The notes: a model not told the origin generated them from the sequence alone. A DNA stretch of 49,227 bases from an uncultured Prevotella sp. (GCA_900551055.1 URUK01000019.1:1-49227), one strand, 5' to 3'. Positions 32,321 through 40,314 are shown, numbered from the stretch's first letter. Numbers and translations are program-made.

Positions 32321-33442
32321 TTATTCTTCCTCGTTCACAGGGAACTCCATGAGGTACGCTTTGATGAAACCGTCAATCTTGCCGTCCATCACCGCGTCGA
32401 CGTCTGTTGTCTGATAGCCGGTGCGGTGGTCCTTTACGCGGCGGTCGTCGAACACGTAACTGCGTATCTGGCTGCCCCATTCAATCTTCTTCTTGCCGGC
32501 TTCTATCTTGGCCTGGGCTTCCAGACGCTTCTTCATCGCACGGTCATACAGCTGCGATTTTAGCAGTCGCATGGCGTTGTTTCGGTTCTCCAGCTGTTTG
32601 CGGCTTTCCGTATTTTCAATCAATATCTCCTCTTCCTCGCCGGTATCGGGGTCGACATACTGGTAACGGAGGCGTACTCCCGTCTCCACCTTGTTGACGT
32701 TCTGTCCGCCGGCTCCTCCCGAACGGAAGAGGTCCCAGCTGACTTTCGACGGGTCGACGTACACTTCTATCGTGTCGTCAACCAACGGACTGACGAACAC
32801 GCTGGCAAAACTTGTCATGCGTTTGCCCTGCGCGTTGAACGGCGACACACGCACAAGACGGTGTACTCCGTTCTCGCTCTTGAGGTAACCGTAGGCGTAT
32901 TCGCCCCCTTCTATTTCCATTGTGACGCTCTTGATGCCGGCCTCGTCGCCGTCCTGAAGGTTGCTTATGGTCACCTTGTGGCCGTGGGCTTCGGCCCAGC
33001 GCATGTACATTCGCATGAGCATCTGCGCCCAGTCCTGCGCCTCTGTGCCGCCCGCGCCGCTGTTTATCTTGAGGACTGCGTCCATGGGGTCTTCCTTCTG
33101 GCGCAGCATGTTCTTCAGTTCAAGGTCTTCTATGGCGTGTATGGCCTTGGCGTAGTCGTCGTCCACCTCCTCTTCCGTCACCATTTCGTCGTGGTAGAAG
33201 TCGAAGGCCAGCTGCAGTTCGTCGGCCAGCGTGCGCACCTCTTTGTATCCGTCAACCCACCGGCGGATGTCTTTCACTTTCTTCATCTGCTCCTGCGCGG
33301 CCTTCGGGTCGTCCCAGAAGTCGGGCGCCTGGGTGCGCAGTTCTTCTTCTTCAAGCTCTATTTTCTTCCTGTCTATTTCAAGATAGCGGTGCAGCGCGTC
33401 AGCGCGCTCCATCACGTCCTTGAGTTGTTCTGCTGTTATCAT
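32321..33442 (-). CDS. prfB: Peptide chain release factor 2
   Basis: Class I release factor that recognises UGA and UAA stop codons on the ribosome. It is 373 residues, full length. The peptidyl-tRNA hydrolysis motif is GGQ in RSGGAGGQNVNKVETGVRL, and the stop-codon recognition motif SPF is in RLVRVSPFNAQGKRMTSF, which fixes it as RF2 rather than RF1. In many bacteria prfB needs a +1 frameshift near codon 25; here the corresponding place reads CTT GAA ATA GAC without an in-frame UGA, so the gene is read through continuously. It precedes the 45-residue gene and CYTH on the same strand. Confidence 0.97.
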   Translation of the reverse strand: MITAEQLKDVMERADALHRYLEIDRKKIELEEEELRTQAPDFWDDPKAAQEQMKKVKDIRRWVDGYKEVRTLADELQLAFDFYHDEMVTEEEVDDDYAKAIHAIEDLELKNMLRQKEDPMDAVLKINSGAGGTEAQDWAQMLMRMYMRWAEAHGHKVTISNLQDGDEAGIKSVTMEIEGGEYAYGYLKSENGVHRLVRVSPFNAQGKRMTSFASVFVSPLVDDTIEVYVDPSKVSWDLFRSGGAGGQNVNKVETGVRLRYQYVDPDTGEEEEILIENTESRKQLENRNNAMRLLKSQLYDRAMKKRLEAQAKIEAGKKKIEWGSQIRSYVFDDRRVKDHRTGYQTTDVDAVMDGKIDGFIKAYLMEFPVNEEE

Positions 33443-33447
33443 TGGTT

Positions 33448-33606
33448 TTTACGGTTATGCTGTTTGGGGTTATACGGTTTTACGGTTATGGGGTTATACG
33501 GCTGTTGGATAGGACTGATGGGGCGGATAGTACTGATACACAACCCAGGGGAGGCTGCTTCCAAGCTAATCAAGCTCCCTCCCTTGGGGAGGGTTGGGGT
33601 GGGTCT
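33448..33606. repeat. Composite: GGTTATAC words, 9-base words and a GC palindrome
   Basis: 33448-33506 carries words GGTTATGC, GGTTATAC, GGTTTTAC, GGTTATGG; 33507-33545 carries D words ATAGGACTG, ATGGGGCGG, ATAGTACTG; 33572-33606 is a C block (CCCTCCCTTGGGGAGGG). The C block encodes the C-terminus of the acyl-CoA synthetase on the minus strand. Confidence 0.8.
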
Positions 33607-35416
33607 CTTCCTCCTCGTACATCTTTTCTATCTCCTTGGCGTAGTTTTTCGCCAGCACCTTGCGCCTTATTTTCAGCGTGTTTGTAAGCTCTCCGCTCTC
33701 CATCGTGAAGTGCCGTGGCAGCAGGGTGAAGCATTTTATCTTCTCGTAGCTGGCGAGTTGCTGCTGAAGTGTCTCTATACGCTCGGCCATCATGCAGTGG
33801 ATTTCGGCGTTGGCGCACAGTTCTTCGCGGCTGCTGAAGGATATTCCGTGCTTCATGGCGTATTCTTCAAGCAGGGCGTAGTCGGGTATTATGAGCGCGG
33901 AGACGAACTTGCGGCGGTCGGCTATGACGGCTATCTGGTCGATGAACTTGTCAACCAGCAGTTTCGACTCTATCATCTGCGGCGCTATGTACTTGCCGTT
34001 GGACGTCTTGAACAAGTCTTTTATCCTGTCTTTCAGGAAGAGTTCGCCATTGTGTATATAGCCCGAGTCGCCCGTATGGAAGTAGCCTTCCTCGTCGAAC
34101 GCCAGCCTGTTAAGTTCCTCGTGGTGGTAGTATCCCTTTGTGACGGTAGGCCCTTTGAGCAGTATTTCGTCGTTCTCGCCGAACTTTATGTCAAGCCCGT
34201 CGAGCGGACGGCCTACCGAACCTACCGTGAACGGCCGCCCCTTATGGTCCGCCGACACCGTGGCGAGGCTTTCGGTAAGCCCGTAGCCCACTATCATGCA
34301 GATGCCGATGGAGTGGACAAATTCCTCTATCTCGGGCGAAACGGTGGCTCCCGCCGTGGGGAATATGTTGGGATGGTCGAGCCCCAGCTCGTTGCGCACG
34401 ATTTTGAACAGCGTCTGGTGCATCAGCGCATACTTCATCTTGAGCGCCATTGTGGGCCGCCTGCCGCGGCTGAGGTATTCTATGTTGTGCTTGCGGCCTA
34501 TCTCCAACGCCCTTTTCAGCAGTTTCTGCTGCGCGGGCGTGGCGCGGTCGATGCGGTCTATTACCTCTGCGTACACTTTCTCCCAGAACCTCGGGACGGC
34601 GCACATGCACGTGGGCCGCGTCTCGCGCATGGCCTGCTGTATGTCCTTCGGGTTGGTGTTGATTACTATTTCCGCGCCTTCGCTTATGCTCAGGAACAGC
34701 CATGCGCGCTCGAATATGTGCGTCATGGGCAGGAAGTCCATCACCCTGTCGGTCTCCCTTACGGGTATTATCCTGTCGTTGGCCTCCAAAGCGGCGCGGT
34801 ATTGGCCGTAAGTCAGCATTACGCCCTTGCTCTCGCCTGTTGTCCCGCTGGTGTAGAGGATGTTGCAAAGGTCGTCGTCGCAGGCCTCGGCGTGCAGCTT
34901 CTCCACCTCCGACTGGCGCGGACTGTTGTCGCCGAGGGCAAGGAAATCGTCGAAGTATATCGACGACCTGTCGGCCGGGTTCATCTCCACGCGGCGGTCG
35001 TAGATTATGATGCGTTCCAGCGAACGGCAGTGGGCGAACACCCTCCGCGCCTTGTCATACTGCTCCTGCTCGCCCACGAAGAGCACGCGTATCTGCGCGT
35101 CGTCTATCATGAACTGGATTTGCTGCTCGCTGCTCGTCGCGTAGAACGGCACGGTGACGGCCCTGATACCGAACGCGCCGAAGTCGGTGAACAGGTATTC
35201 CACGCAGTTCTGCGAGAACACTCCCACGTTTTCCTGCACTCCGATGCCCATGTTGAGCATGGCGTTGGACACATGGCGCACCTTGCGGGCGAAGTCCTGC
35301 CATGTGGCCGACTTCCACTTGGTGCCGCCGAAGCCGCGGTATATCAGAGCGCGGCGCTTCCCGTATTTCTCGGCCTGCCTGTTGACAAGCACCGACAGAT
35401 GGCATTTTGTCTGCAT
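33566..35416 (-). CDS. Long-chain acyl-CoA synthetase (AMP-forming)
   Basis: 616 residues of the ANL superfamily; activates a fatty acid to its CoA thioester through an acyl-AMP, at the cytoplasmic side of the membrane. The AMP-binding P-loop is YTSGTTGESKGVML (about residue 190). Later motifs are GYGLTE (about 390), YFHTGDSGYI (about 465) and FKTSNGKYIAPQMIES (about 490), which carries the catalytic Lys. The start is the first ATG after a TAATTTTG box. The final residues THPNPPQGRELD are coded by the GC-rich repeat at 33572-33606, so the native end was probably EKMYEEEE or close to it. It is the first gene of a minus-strand run with prfB. Confidence 0.95.
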   Translation of the reverse strand: MQTKCHLSVLVNRQAEKYGKRRALIYRGFGGTKWKSATWQDFARKVRHVSNAMLNMGIGVQENVGVFSQNCVEYLFTDFGAFGIRAVTVPFYATSSEQQIQFMIDDAQIRVLFVGEQEQYDKARRVFAHCRSLERIIIYDRRVEMNPADRSSIYFDDFLALGDNSPRQSEVEKLHAEACDDDLCNILYTSGTTGESKGVMLTYGQYRAALEANDRIIPVRETDRVMDFLPMTHIFERAWLFLSISEGAEIVINTNPKDIQQAMRETRPTCMCAVPRFWEKVYAEVIDRIDRATPAQQKLLKRALEIGRKHNIEYLSRGRRPTMALKMKYALMHQTLFKIVRNELGLDHPNIFPTAGATVSPEIEEFVHSIGICMIVGYGLTESLATVSADHKGRPFTVGSVGRPLDGLDIKFGENDEILLKGPTVTKGYYHHEELNRLAFDEEGYFHTGDSGYIHNGELFLKDRIKDLFKTSNGKYIAPQMIESKLLVDKFIDQIAVIADRRKFVSALIIPDYALLEEYAMKHGISFSSREELCANAEIHCMMAERIETLQQQLASYEKIKCFTLLPRHFTMESGELTNTLKIRRKVLAKNYAKEIEKMYEEEETHPNPPQGRELD

Positions 35417-35457
35417 ACGGCGGATGGTTTTTAAGAGTGTTTGTCACTTGCCTTATG

Positions 35458-35465
35458 CAAAATTA
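35458..35465 (-). promoter_or_regulatory. Probable promoter of the acyl-CoA synthetase, -7 box
   Basis: TAATTTTG on the minus strand, 42 bases before the start codon; no clear -33 partner. Confidence 0.45.
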
Positions 35466-35591
35466 CATAAAAAATCCGTTAAATGTGCCGCCCGTGGCAA
35501 GATTTTTGGTTTTTTGTAGTAGCCAGCCCGGTTTGCCGTCGCCCTCCTCCTTGCAGCCGCCTGCTAACGGCCTGATAGCCAAAAGGTTTCC

Positions 35592-35679
35592 AATATGCCG
35601 CCTTTTGCCTTGCAAAACATGGCCTTTTAGCGTGCAAAAGACGGCCTTTTGCCTTGCAATTTGCCGCCTTTTGAATTGA
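35592..35679. repeat. 22-base-period dyad array, four units (architecture B)
   Basis: Units start at 35592, 35614, 35636 and 35658; cores AATATGCCGCCTTTT, AAAACATGGCCTTTT, AAAAGACGGCCTTTT, AATTTGCCGCCTTTT. It is preceded by CTAACGGCCTGATAGCC. The last unit merges into the next hairpin. It is part of the 526-base gap before tryptophanase; I see no gene in the gap. Confidence 0.9.
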
Positions 35680-35783
35680 GAATGGAGAATGGAGGATGGA
35701 GAATTATGATTACCTTATAAGGCTGTCTGCCAACAAGGCAAATCATAATTCTCCATCCTCCATTCTCCATTCTCAATTCAAAA
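35669..35783. repeat. Perfect 43-base inverted repeat of 7-base words
   Basis: 35669-35711 and 35741-35783 are exact reverse complements with a 29-base loop. Words in order: GAATTGA, GAATGGA, GAATGGA, GGATGGA, then GAATTATGATT, all mirrored without any mismatch. Confidence 0.97.
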
Positions 35784-35883
35784 GCCATCCAGGCGCAGCC
35801 TCCAAACCTTACATATTGTCACCTTTTATGGCCTTATTTGCGCTTTTCTACTTGGAAACTGTGTTAAAAATACGTGCCGGTAC

Positions 35884-35914
35884 TTGGAAGATGAGACATA
35901 ATGTCGTATATTTG
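35884..35914 (+). promoter_or_regulatory. Tryptophanase promoter
   Basis: TTG at 35884-35886, 20 bases, TATATTTG at 35907-35914. The expected start of transcription near 35920 favours translation from 35943 rather than from the ATG at 35925. Confidence 0.8.
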
Positions 35915-35942
35915 CAACACGTTCATGAAAAACATTTATACT

Positions 35943-37316
35943 ATGGAACTACCTTTTGCAGAATCTTGGAAAATCAAGATGGTGGAGCCTATACGCAAGA
36001 GCACGCGCGCCGAGCGCGAGCAGTGGATACGCGAGGCCCACTACAACGTGTTTCAACTCAAGGCCAACCAAGTGTACATCGACCTGCTGACCGATTCCGG
36101 CACGGGCGCGATGAGCGACAGGCAGTGGGCCGGCATCATGACCGGCGACGAGAGCTACGCCGGCGCCGACTCGTTCTTCAAGCTGAAAGAAACGGTAGAG
36201 AGGCTCACCGGCTTCAAGTATTTCATCCCCACCCATCAGGGACGCGCCGCCGAGAACGTGCTGTTCTCGTACCTTGTACACGCCGGCGACATCGTGCCCG
36301 GCAACTCCCACTTCGACACAACGAAAGGACACATCGAGGGAAGGAAGGCCGTTGCGCTCGACTGCACCGTTGACGAGGCCAAGGACACACAGCTTGAAGT
36401 GCCCTTCAAAGGCAACGTCGACCCCGTAAAGCTTGAGAACGCGCTGAAGGAACACGCCGACCGCATACCCTTCATCATCGTGACCATTACCAACAACACA
36501 GCCGGAGGACAGCCCGTATCAATGGAGAACCTGCGGCAGGTGCGCGCCGTTGCCGACAAGTATGGCAAGCCCGTAATATTCGACTCGGCACGCTTCGCCG
36601 AGAACGCGTACTTCATCAAGACGCGCGAGGCAGGCTACGCCGACAAGACAATAAAGGAGATAACGCGCGAGATGTTCTCCCTGGCCGACGGAATGACGAT
36701 GAGCGCCAAGAAGGACGGCATCGTGAATATGGGTGGTTTCATCGCCACCAACAAGGAAGAGTGGTACGAAGGCGCAAAGGGTTTTTGCGTGCAGTTTGAA
36801 GGTTACCTTACTTACGGAGGCATGAACGGCCGCGACATGAACGCGCTTGCCATCGGACTGGACGAGAATACGGAGTTCGACAACCTCGAGACGCGCATCC
36901 ACCAGGTACAGTATCTTGCCGGCCTGCTCGACGGGTACGGCATTCCCTACCAGCGTCCGGCCGGCGGCCACGCCATATTCGTTGACGCCCCGAAGGTGCT
37001 CACACGCGTTCCCAAAGAGGAATTCCCCGCCCAGACGCTTACGGTAGAGCTGTACCTCGAGGCCGGAATACGCGGATGCGAGATAGGATACCTGCTGGCC
37101 GACCGCGACCCTGTTACCCGGGAGAACCGCTTTACGGGGCTTGACCTGCTGCGCCTCGCCATTCCGCGCCGGGTATATACCGACAACCACATGGCCGTCA
37201 TAGCAGCCGCGCTGAAGAATGTGTACGACCGCCGCGAGCAGATAACGCGCGGTGTGCGCATCACATGGGAAGCTCCGCTCATGCGCCACTTCACCGTCCA
37301 GCTTGAAAGACTTTGA
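35943..37316 (+). CDS. tnaA: Tryptophanase (beta-eliminating lyase)
   Basis: PLP enzyme that splits tryptophan into indole, pyruvate and ammonia. It is 457 residues. Family motifs: IDLLTDSGTGAMSDRQWAG near residue 38, PTHQGRAAE near 97, ITNNTAGGQPVSM near 180, DSARFAENAYFIK near 210, and the PLP lysine K257 in SAKKDG. The sister enzyme tyrosine phenol-lyase has Arg in the MERG motif; here the position is Ile (GCEIGYLL), and the C-terminus is MRHFTVQL with the His found in tryptophanases, so I call tryptophanase. Transcribed alone from a consensus promoter; a hairpin shared with convergent cstA follows one base after the stop codon. Confidence 0.88.
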   Translation: MELPFAESWKIKMVEPIRKSTRAEREQWIREAHYNVFQLKANQVYIDLLTDSGTGAMSDRQWAGIMTGDESYAGADSFFKLKETVERLTGFKYFIPTHQGRAAENVLFSYLVHAGDIVPGNSHFDTTKGHIEGRKAVALDCTVDEAKDTQLEVPFKGNVDPVKLENALKEHADRIPFIIVTITNNTAGGQPVSMENLRQVRAVADKYGKPVIFDSARFAENAYFIKTREAGYADKTIKEITREMFSLADGMTMSAKKDGIVNMGGFIATNKEEWYEGAKGFCVQFEGYLTYGGMNGRDMNALAIGLDENTEFDNLETRIHQVQYLAGLLDGYGIPYQRPAGGHAIFVDAPKVLTRVPKEEFPAQTLTVELYLEAGIRGCEIGYLLADRDPVTRENRFTGLDLLRLAIPRRVYTDNHMAVIAAALKNVYDRREQITRGVRITWEAPLMRHFTVQLERL

Positions 37317-37412
37317 GAAGTTAAGAGTTAAGAATTAAGAGTTAAGAAAATATGTCTTGCAGATAATCCAGCAAGACATATTTTCTTAACTCTTAATTCT
37401 TAACTCTTAATC
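37317..37412. terminator. Mirrored word-array hairpin acting as a likely bidirectional terminator
   Basis: Left words AGTTAAG, AGTTAAG, AATTAAG, AGTTAAG, then AAAATATGTCTTGC; the right arm mirrors these including the AATTAAG variant. The loop is about 10 bases. It spans the whole gap between the convergent tnaA and cstA stop codons, and the cstA stop codon TAA is inside its outermost word. Confidence 0.88.
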
Positions 37413-38852
37413 TCCTTGTTTTTTGCCTTCCGCCCTCTTTTTCCACACCGCAAAGAGCACGGCAGACAGCAAAATGACTATTATTGCTGCAACGTTGCCG
37501 ACGACTACGGGCAGCCCAAAGGCTGTGTCCGATGTCAGAAGGAAGGCCGTGCACACGGCGGTCATGAACATTGCGGGCAGCAACGTAATCCAATAGAACT
37601 TGCGCTTGCGCACAAGGTACACCGTAACGGCCCACAGGGTGAACACGGCCAGCGTCTGGTTAGCCCAGCCAAAGTAATTCCAAATGACGTTAAAGCCGTT
37701 CTCGTCGGCTATGTTGAACCACAGCAGGCCGAGCGTAACGGCGAACACCGGGATGCAGATGTATATGCGGCGGCGTATGGAATGCTGCTCCAAGTGCAGG
37801 AACTCGGCTATGATAAGGCGTGCGCTGCGCAGGGCCGTGTCGCCGCTCGTTATCGGCGCGGCCACGACTCCGATGATGGCCAACGCCCCGCCGAACGCTC
37901 CGAGCCATCCGCTCGACACCGTTGTCACCACCTCCGGAGCCTGCAGGTTGGCTGCAACGCCAAGCTCGGCGGCCGCCCCTCCGTAGAAGAAATACGACGA
38001 CACGGTGGCCCATATCAAGGCCACCACGCCCTCGGTTATCATCGCCCCGTAGAACAGGGGCCGCCCCTGGCGCTCGTTCTTCATACACCGTGCCATGAGC
38101 GGACTTTGCGTAGCGTGGAAGCCGCTGATGGCTCCGCAGGCTATGGTGATGAACAGGCAGGGGAAGATTGTGCCCGACTGCGGACTCATGTTGTCAAGGC
38201 CGTCGGTCAGTTCAGGCAGCGACGGCCACTTGGCGAACAGCACAACCATCAGCGCTACGGCCATGAACAGCATGGCTATGGCGAAGAACGGGTATATCTT
38301 GCCTATGATTTTGTCGATTGGCAGCATCGTTGCGAGGAAGTAATAGACGAAGATTATGATGCACCATACGTACACCCAGGTGAGCGAATCGCCGCAAAGG
38401 TCGCCGAGGATGAGGGCCGGACTGTACACGAACACCGCACCGACCATGAGCAGGAGGAACACCGAGAACACAAGCATCACCTTCTTTGTGCGCCCTCCAA
38501 GGTAAGCGCCTACCAGCTCGGGCAGGCCCGCTCCGCCATGGCGCACAGACAGCATGCCGCTCAAATAGTCGTGAACGGCGCCGGCGAAGATACATCCAAG
38601 GACAATCCACAGGTAGGCCGAGGGGCCGAACTTCGCACCCATGATGGCGCCGAAGATGGGGCCCGTGCCCGCGATGTTGAGGAACTGAATCATAAAAATC
38701 TTCCATCCGGGAAGCACGACGTAGTCTACGCCGTCGGCCATGCTGACCGCGGGAGTGGGCCGGTTGTCGGGAGCGAAGATGCGCTCCACCACGCGCCCGT
38801 AGATGAAATAGCCCGCCACGAGGGCTATGAGACTGATGATAAATGTTATCAT
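37407..38852 (-). CDS. cstA: Carbon starvation protein CstA-type transporter (short form)
   Basis: 481 residues and about 13 membrane segments, the short Bacteroidota form. N-terminus LIALVAGYFIYGRVVERIF; the family signature KIFMIQFLNIAGTGPIFGAIMGAKFGPSAYLWIVLGCIFAGAVHDYLSGMLSVRHGG (about residues 52-106) is diagnostic, as is CGAISGFHATQSPLMARC. CstA proteins import peptides or pyruvate during carbon limitation; the ligand here is uncertain. The C-terminus is soluble and basic (FAVWKKRAEGKKQGD). A consensus promoter lies 40 bases upstream on the minus strand. Confidence 0.95.
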   Translation of the reverse strand: MITFIISLIALVAGYFIYGRVVERIFAPDNRPTPAVSMADGVDYVVLPGWKIFMIQFLNIAGTGPIFGAIMGAKFGPSAYLWIVLGCIFAGAVHDYLSGMLSVRHGGAGLPELVGAYLGGRTKKVMLVFSVFLLLMVGAVFVYSPALILGDLCGDSLTWVYVWCIIIFVYYFLATMLPIDKIIGKIYPFFAIAMLFMAVALMVVLFAKWPSLPELTDGLDNMSPQSGTIFPCLFITIACGAISGFHATQSPLMARCMKNERQGRPLFYGAMITEGVVALIWATVSSYFFYGGAAAELGVAANLQAPEVVTTVSSGWLGAFGGALAIIGVVAAPITSGDTALRSARLIIAEFLHLEQHSIRRRIYICIPVFAVTLGLLWFNIADENGFNVIWNYFGWANQTLAVFTLWAVTVYLVRKRKFYWITLLPAMFMTAVCTAFLLTSDTAFGLPVVVGNVAAIIVILLSAVLFAVWKKRAEGKKQGD

Positions 38853-38891
38853 TTTTAGCTGTTTTTAGGTCAAATAGTATTATAACGGCTG

Positions 38892-38923
38892 CAAAAATAC
38901 ACAATTTTGTAAACAACGGCAAC
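38892..38923 (-). promoter_or_regulatory. cstA promoter
   Basis: On the minus strand GTTG (38923-38920), 20 bases, TATTTTTG (38899-38892). Confidence 0.75.
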
Positions 38924-39010
38924 AGTTTTGCACAATCTTTCGTTTTAAATACTTTAACGGCCTGCGCTCACTTTAACCGCCGAAAAGCCTTGTATGTCGG
39001 AAAAATGTAT

Positions 39011-39018
39011 TACCTTTG
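39011..39018 (+). promoter_or_regulatory. tRNA-Arg promoter, -7 box
   Basis: TACCTTTG at 39011-39018 with TTG at 38990-38992 (18 bases). It is 42 bases before the mature tRNA. Confidence 0.6.
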
Positions 39019-39060
39019 CACACGGTTCGCGGCCGTCTTGCGCCGCAAATCCATGTTGCC

Positions 39061-39134
39061 GGCCCCGTAGCTTAGCTGAATAGAGCGTCAGATTCCGGTT
39101 CTGAAGGTCTTGGGTTTGAATCCCAACGGGGTCA
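39061..39134 (+). tRNA. tRNA-Arg (anticodon CCG)
   Basis: 74 bases fold as a complete cloverleaf: acceptor GGCCCCG with CGGGGTC, U8-A9 after it, a D arm (GCTT...AGC), anticodon stem TCAGA/TCTGA around the loop TTCCGGT (anticodon CCG, codon CGG), a five-base variable loop and T arm TTGGG/CCCAA with TTTGAAT in the loop. The discriminator base is A. CCA is not encoded. An intrinsic terminator follows. Confidence 0.95.
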
Positions 39135-39143
39135 CGGAGGCGG

Positions 39144-39187
39144 ATGCCAAACGGCTGCTTTGCGGCTGTTTGGCATTTTTCTTTTGT
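39144..39187 (+). terminator. Intrinsic terminator after tRNA-Arg
   Basis: Stem ATGCCAAACGGC with GCTGTTTGGCAT (one mismatch), an eight- to nine-base loop and a TTTTTCTTTT tail, 10 bases after the tRNA. Confidence 0.85.
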
Positions 39188-39310
39188 CTTGACGGGTGTT
39201 GCTCCACCGTCGCTTGGCGTGCCGTTCCGGTGTGGTTGTAACGTGTTTTTGGAGCGTCTGGAAGGCCGCAAGGCAGCCGTTGCCATATCGTTGATTATCA
39301 GCGCGTTTCC

Positions 39311-39398
39311 AATATGCCGCCTTTTGGCGCGCAAAAGGTGGCATATTGCACGCTAAAAGGTGGCCTTTCGGAAGGCGAAATACGGCATGTTGGAAATC
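39311..39398. repeat. 22-base-period dyad array, four units (architecture B)
   Basis: Units start at 39311, 39333, 39355 and 39377. Units 1 and 2 are near reverse complements (AATATGCCGCCTTTT, AAAAGGTGGCATATT). It is preceded by GTTGATTATCAGCGCG. It lies in the 524-base gap after the tRNA; between the terminator and the array I see nothing recognisable. Confidence 0.9.
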
Positions 39399-39445
39399 GG
39401 TTGGCGCGCAGTCAGGCCGCGGTTGATGTGCTTATGAATGTTAAA

Positions 39446-39462
39446 TTATCGTTTTTCGATAA
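39446..39462. promoter_or_regulatory. Upstream operator of the DUF2975-HTH pair
   Basis: TTATCGTTTTTCGATAA, a perfect 6-5-6 dyad, 17 bases upstream of the -33 element. Confidence 0.7.
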
Positions 39463-39478
39463 ATATTTATTGAAAAAG

Positions 39479-39510
39479 TTTGGAACATTTGAATTTTGTC
39501 CATATCTTTG
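39479..39510 (+). promoter_or_regulatory. Promoter of the DUF2975-HTH operon
   Basis: TTTG at 39479-39482, 20 bases, TATCTTTG at 39503-39510: an exact consensus match, flanked by two dyads of the same geometry. Confidence 0.85.
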
Positions 39511-39511
39511 C

Positions 39512-39549
39512 ATATCGATAAACGATAAATAATCATCAAATAACGATAA
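39512..39549. promoter_or_regulatory. Downstream operator and extra half-site
   Basis: ATATCGATAAACGATAA at 39512-39528 has the same half-site spacing as the upstream dyad (TATCG, 5 bases, CGATA) and covers the expected transcription start. A third CGATAA half-site lies at 39544-39549. Confidence 0.65.
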
Positions 39550-39658
39550 CGCCGATGATTTCGGGAAATACTCTCTCTAATTATAAATAAATGTGTGGAA
39601 TGTCCGCTGCCGGCATTGCATGGCGGCGGACATGAAGCGCGGAAAGACTGAAACTGTT

Positions 39659-40306
39659 ATGAAAAAGAGACTCAACCTGTTTTGTGTTCTTATCTTCGTG
39701 GTGATTGTGTGCGACCTGCTTTCCATGTCGAACACATTTGTGGCTGGCTTTACCGCAGGCATGAAGCACGGCACGGAGCGCCGCCCCGTGACCGAAACCA
39801 GCCCTGCCAACTACTGCTACATATCGCTGTTGCCGGTTGAAATGACAGGGGAGAATGCCGTGACCGTGGCTGACAAGGGTGCGGACAAGCGTTATGAGGT
39901 GTGGCCTACGCAGCTGATTGTCCCCATGAAGGAAGGCCACGGCCTTGGCTCCGTGGTGTTCAAGATGGCCTACACGCTGCTTTACGGCCTGGTGGGGGTG
40001 GCCGCCCTCGTGGCCTTCATCCTCTTCGTGCGCAACGTCAACAGAAACGTCATCTTCACGCGGAAGAACATCACGCTGCTGCGCATGGTCGGCTGGTGCC
40101 TCGTTGCGACTGGAATCATAGCCACGGCCGACGGCTGTTACGACACGTATCTTGCCCGACAGTCGCTCAGCCTTACGGGCTACGTGGCTGATTACGGCTC
40201 GGCAGCCAACGTAACCAGCGTCATCTTCGGCCTCTTCGCTGTGGTTGTGGCCGAGGCGTTCGCCATCGGGCTGAAAATGAAAGAAGAACAGGAACTGACG
40301 ATATAA
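39659..40306 (+). CDS. DUF2975 membrane protein
   Basis: 215 residues with about four membrane segments: LFCVLIFVVIVCDLLSM (about 6-22), MAYTLLYGLVGVAALVAFILFV (about 103-124), LLRMVGWCLVATGIIATADG (about 140-159) and NVTSVIFGLFAVVVAEAFAIGLKM (about 180-203). The ending VAEAFAIGLKMKEEQELTI, directly before an HTH gene, is the usual DUF2975 pattern, found with YozG-like regulators. The start MKKRLN was chosen because it begins the first membrane helix; a longer frame is open upstream. The function of the family is unknown. The next gene follows after 101 bases of repeat. Confidence 0.85.
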   Translation: MKKRLNLFCVLIFVVIVCDLLSMSNTFVAGFTAGMKHGTERRPVTETSPANYCYISLLPVEMTGENAVTVADKGADKRYEVWPTQLIVPMKEGHGLGSVVFKMAYTLLYGLVGVAALVAFILFVRNVNRNVIFTRKNITLLRMVGWCLVATGIIATADGCYDTYLARQSLSLTGYVADYGSAANVTSVIFGLFAVVVAEAFAIGLKMKEEQELTI

Positions 40307-40314
40307 GAAACATT

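Noticed and set aside
32861..35434. 857-codon open frame on the plus strand across prfB and the acyl-CoA synthetase
   Set aside because: It is antisense to two well-recognised proteins, its translation is rich in Val, Tyr, His and Arg as expected of a GC-rich antisense frame, and it has no recognisable motif.
35943..37316. Tyrosine phenol-lyase
   Set aside because: The substrate-site Arg of that enzyme is Ile here, and the C-terminal His and the DSARFAENAYFIK motif agree with tryptophanase.
37416..38858. 480-codon open frame antisense to cstA
   Set aside because: The translation is hydrophilic, low-complexity and without motifs, and exactly mirrors cstA; it is a codon-bias artefact.
39061..39134. 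tRNA as an integration site for a genomic island
   Set aside because: I find no repeat of the tRNA 3' end, no integrase and no compositional shift beside it in the window.
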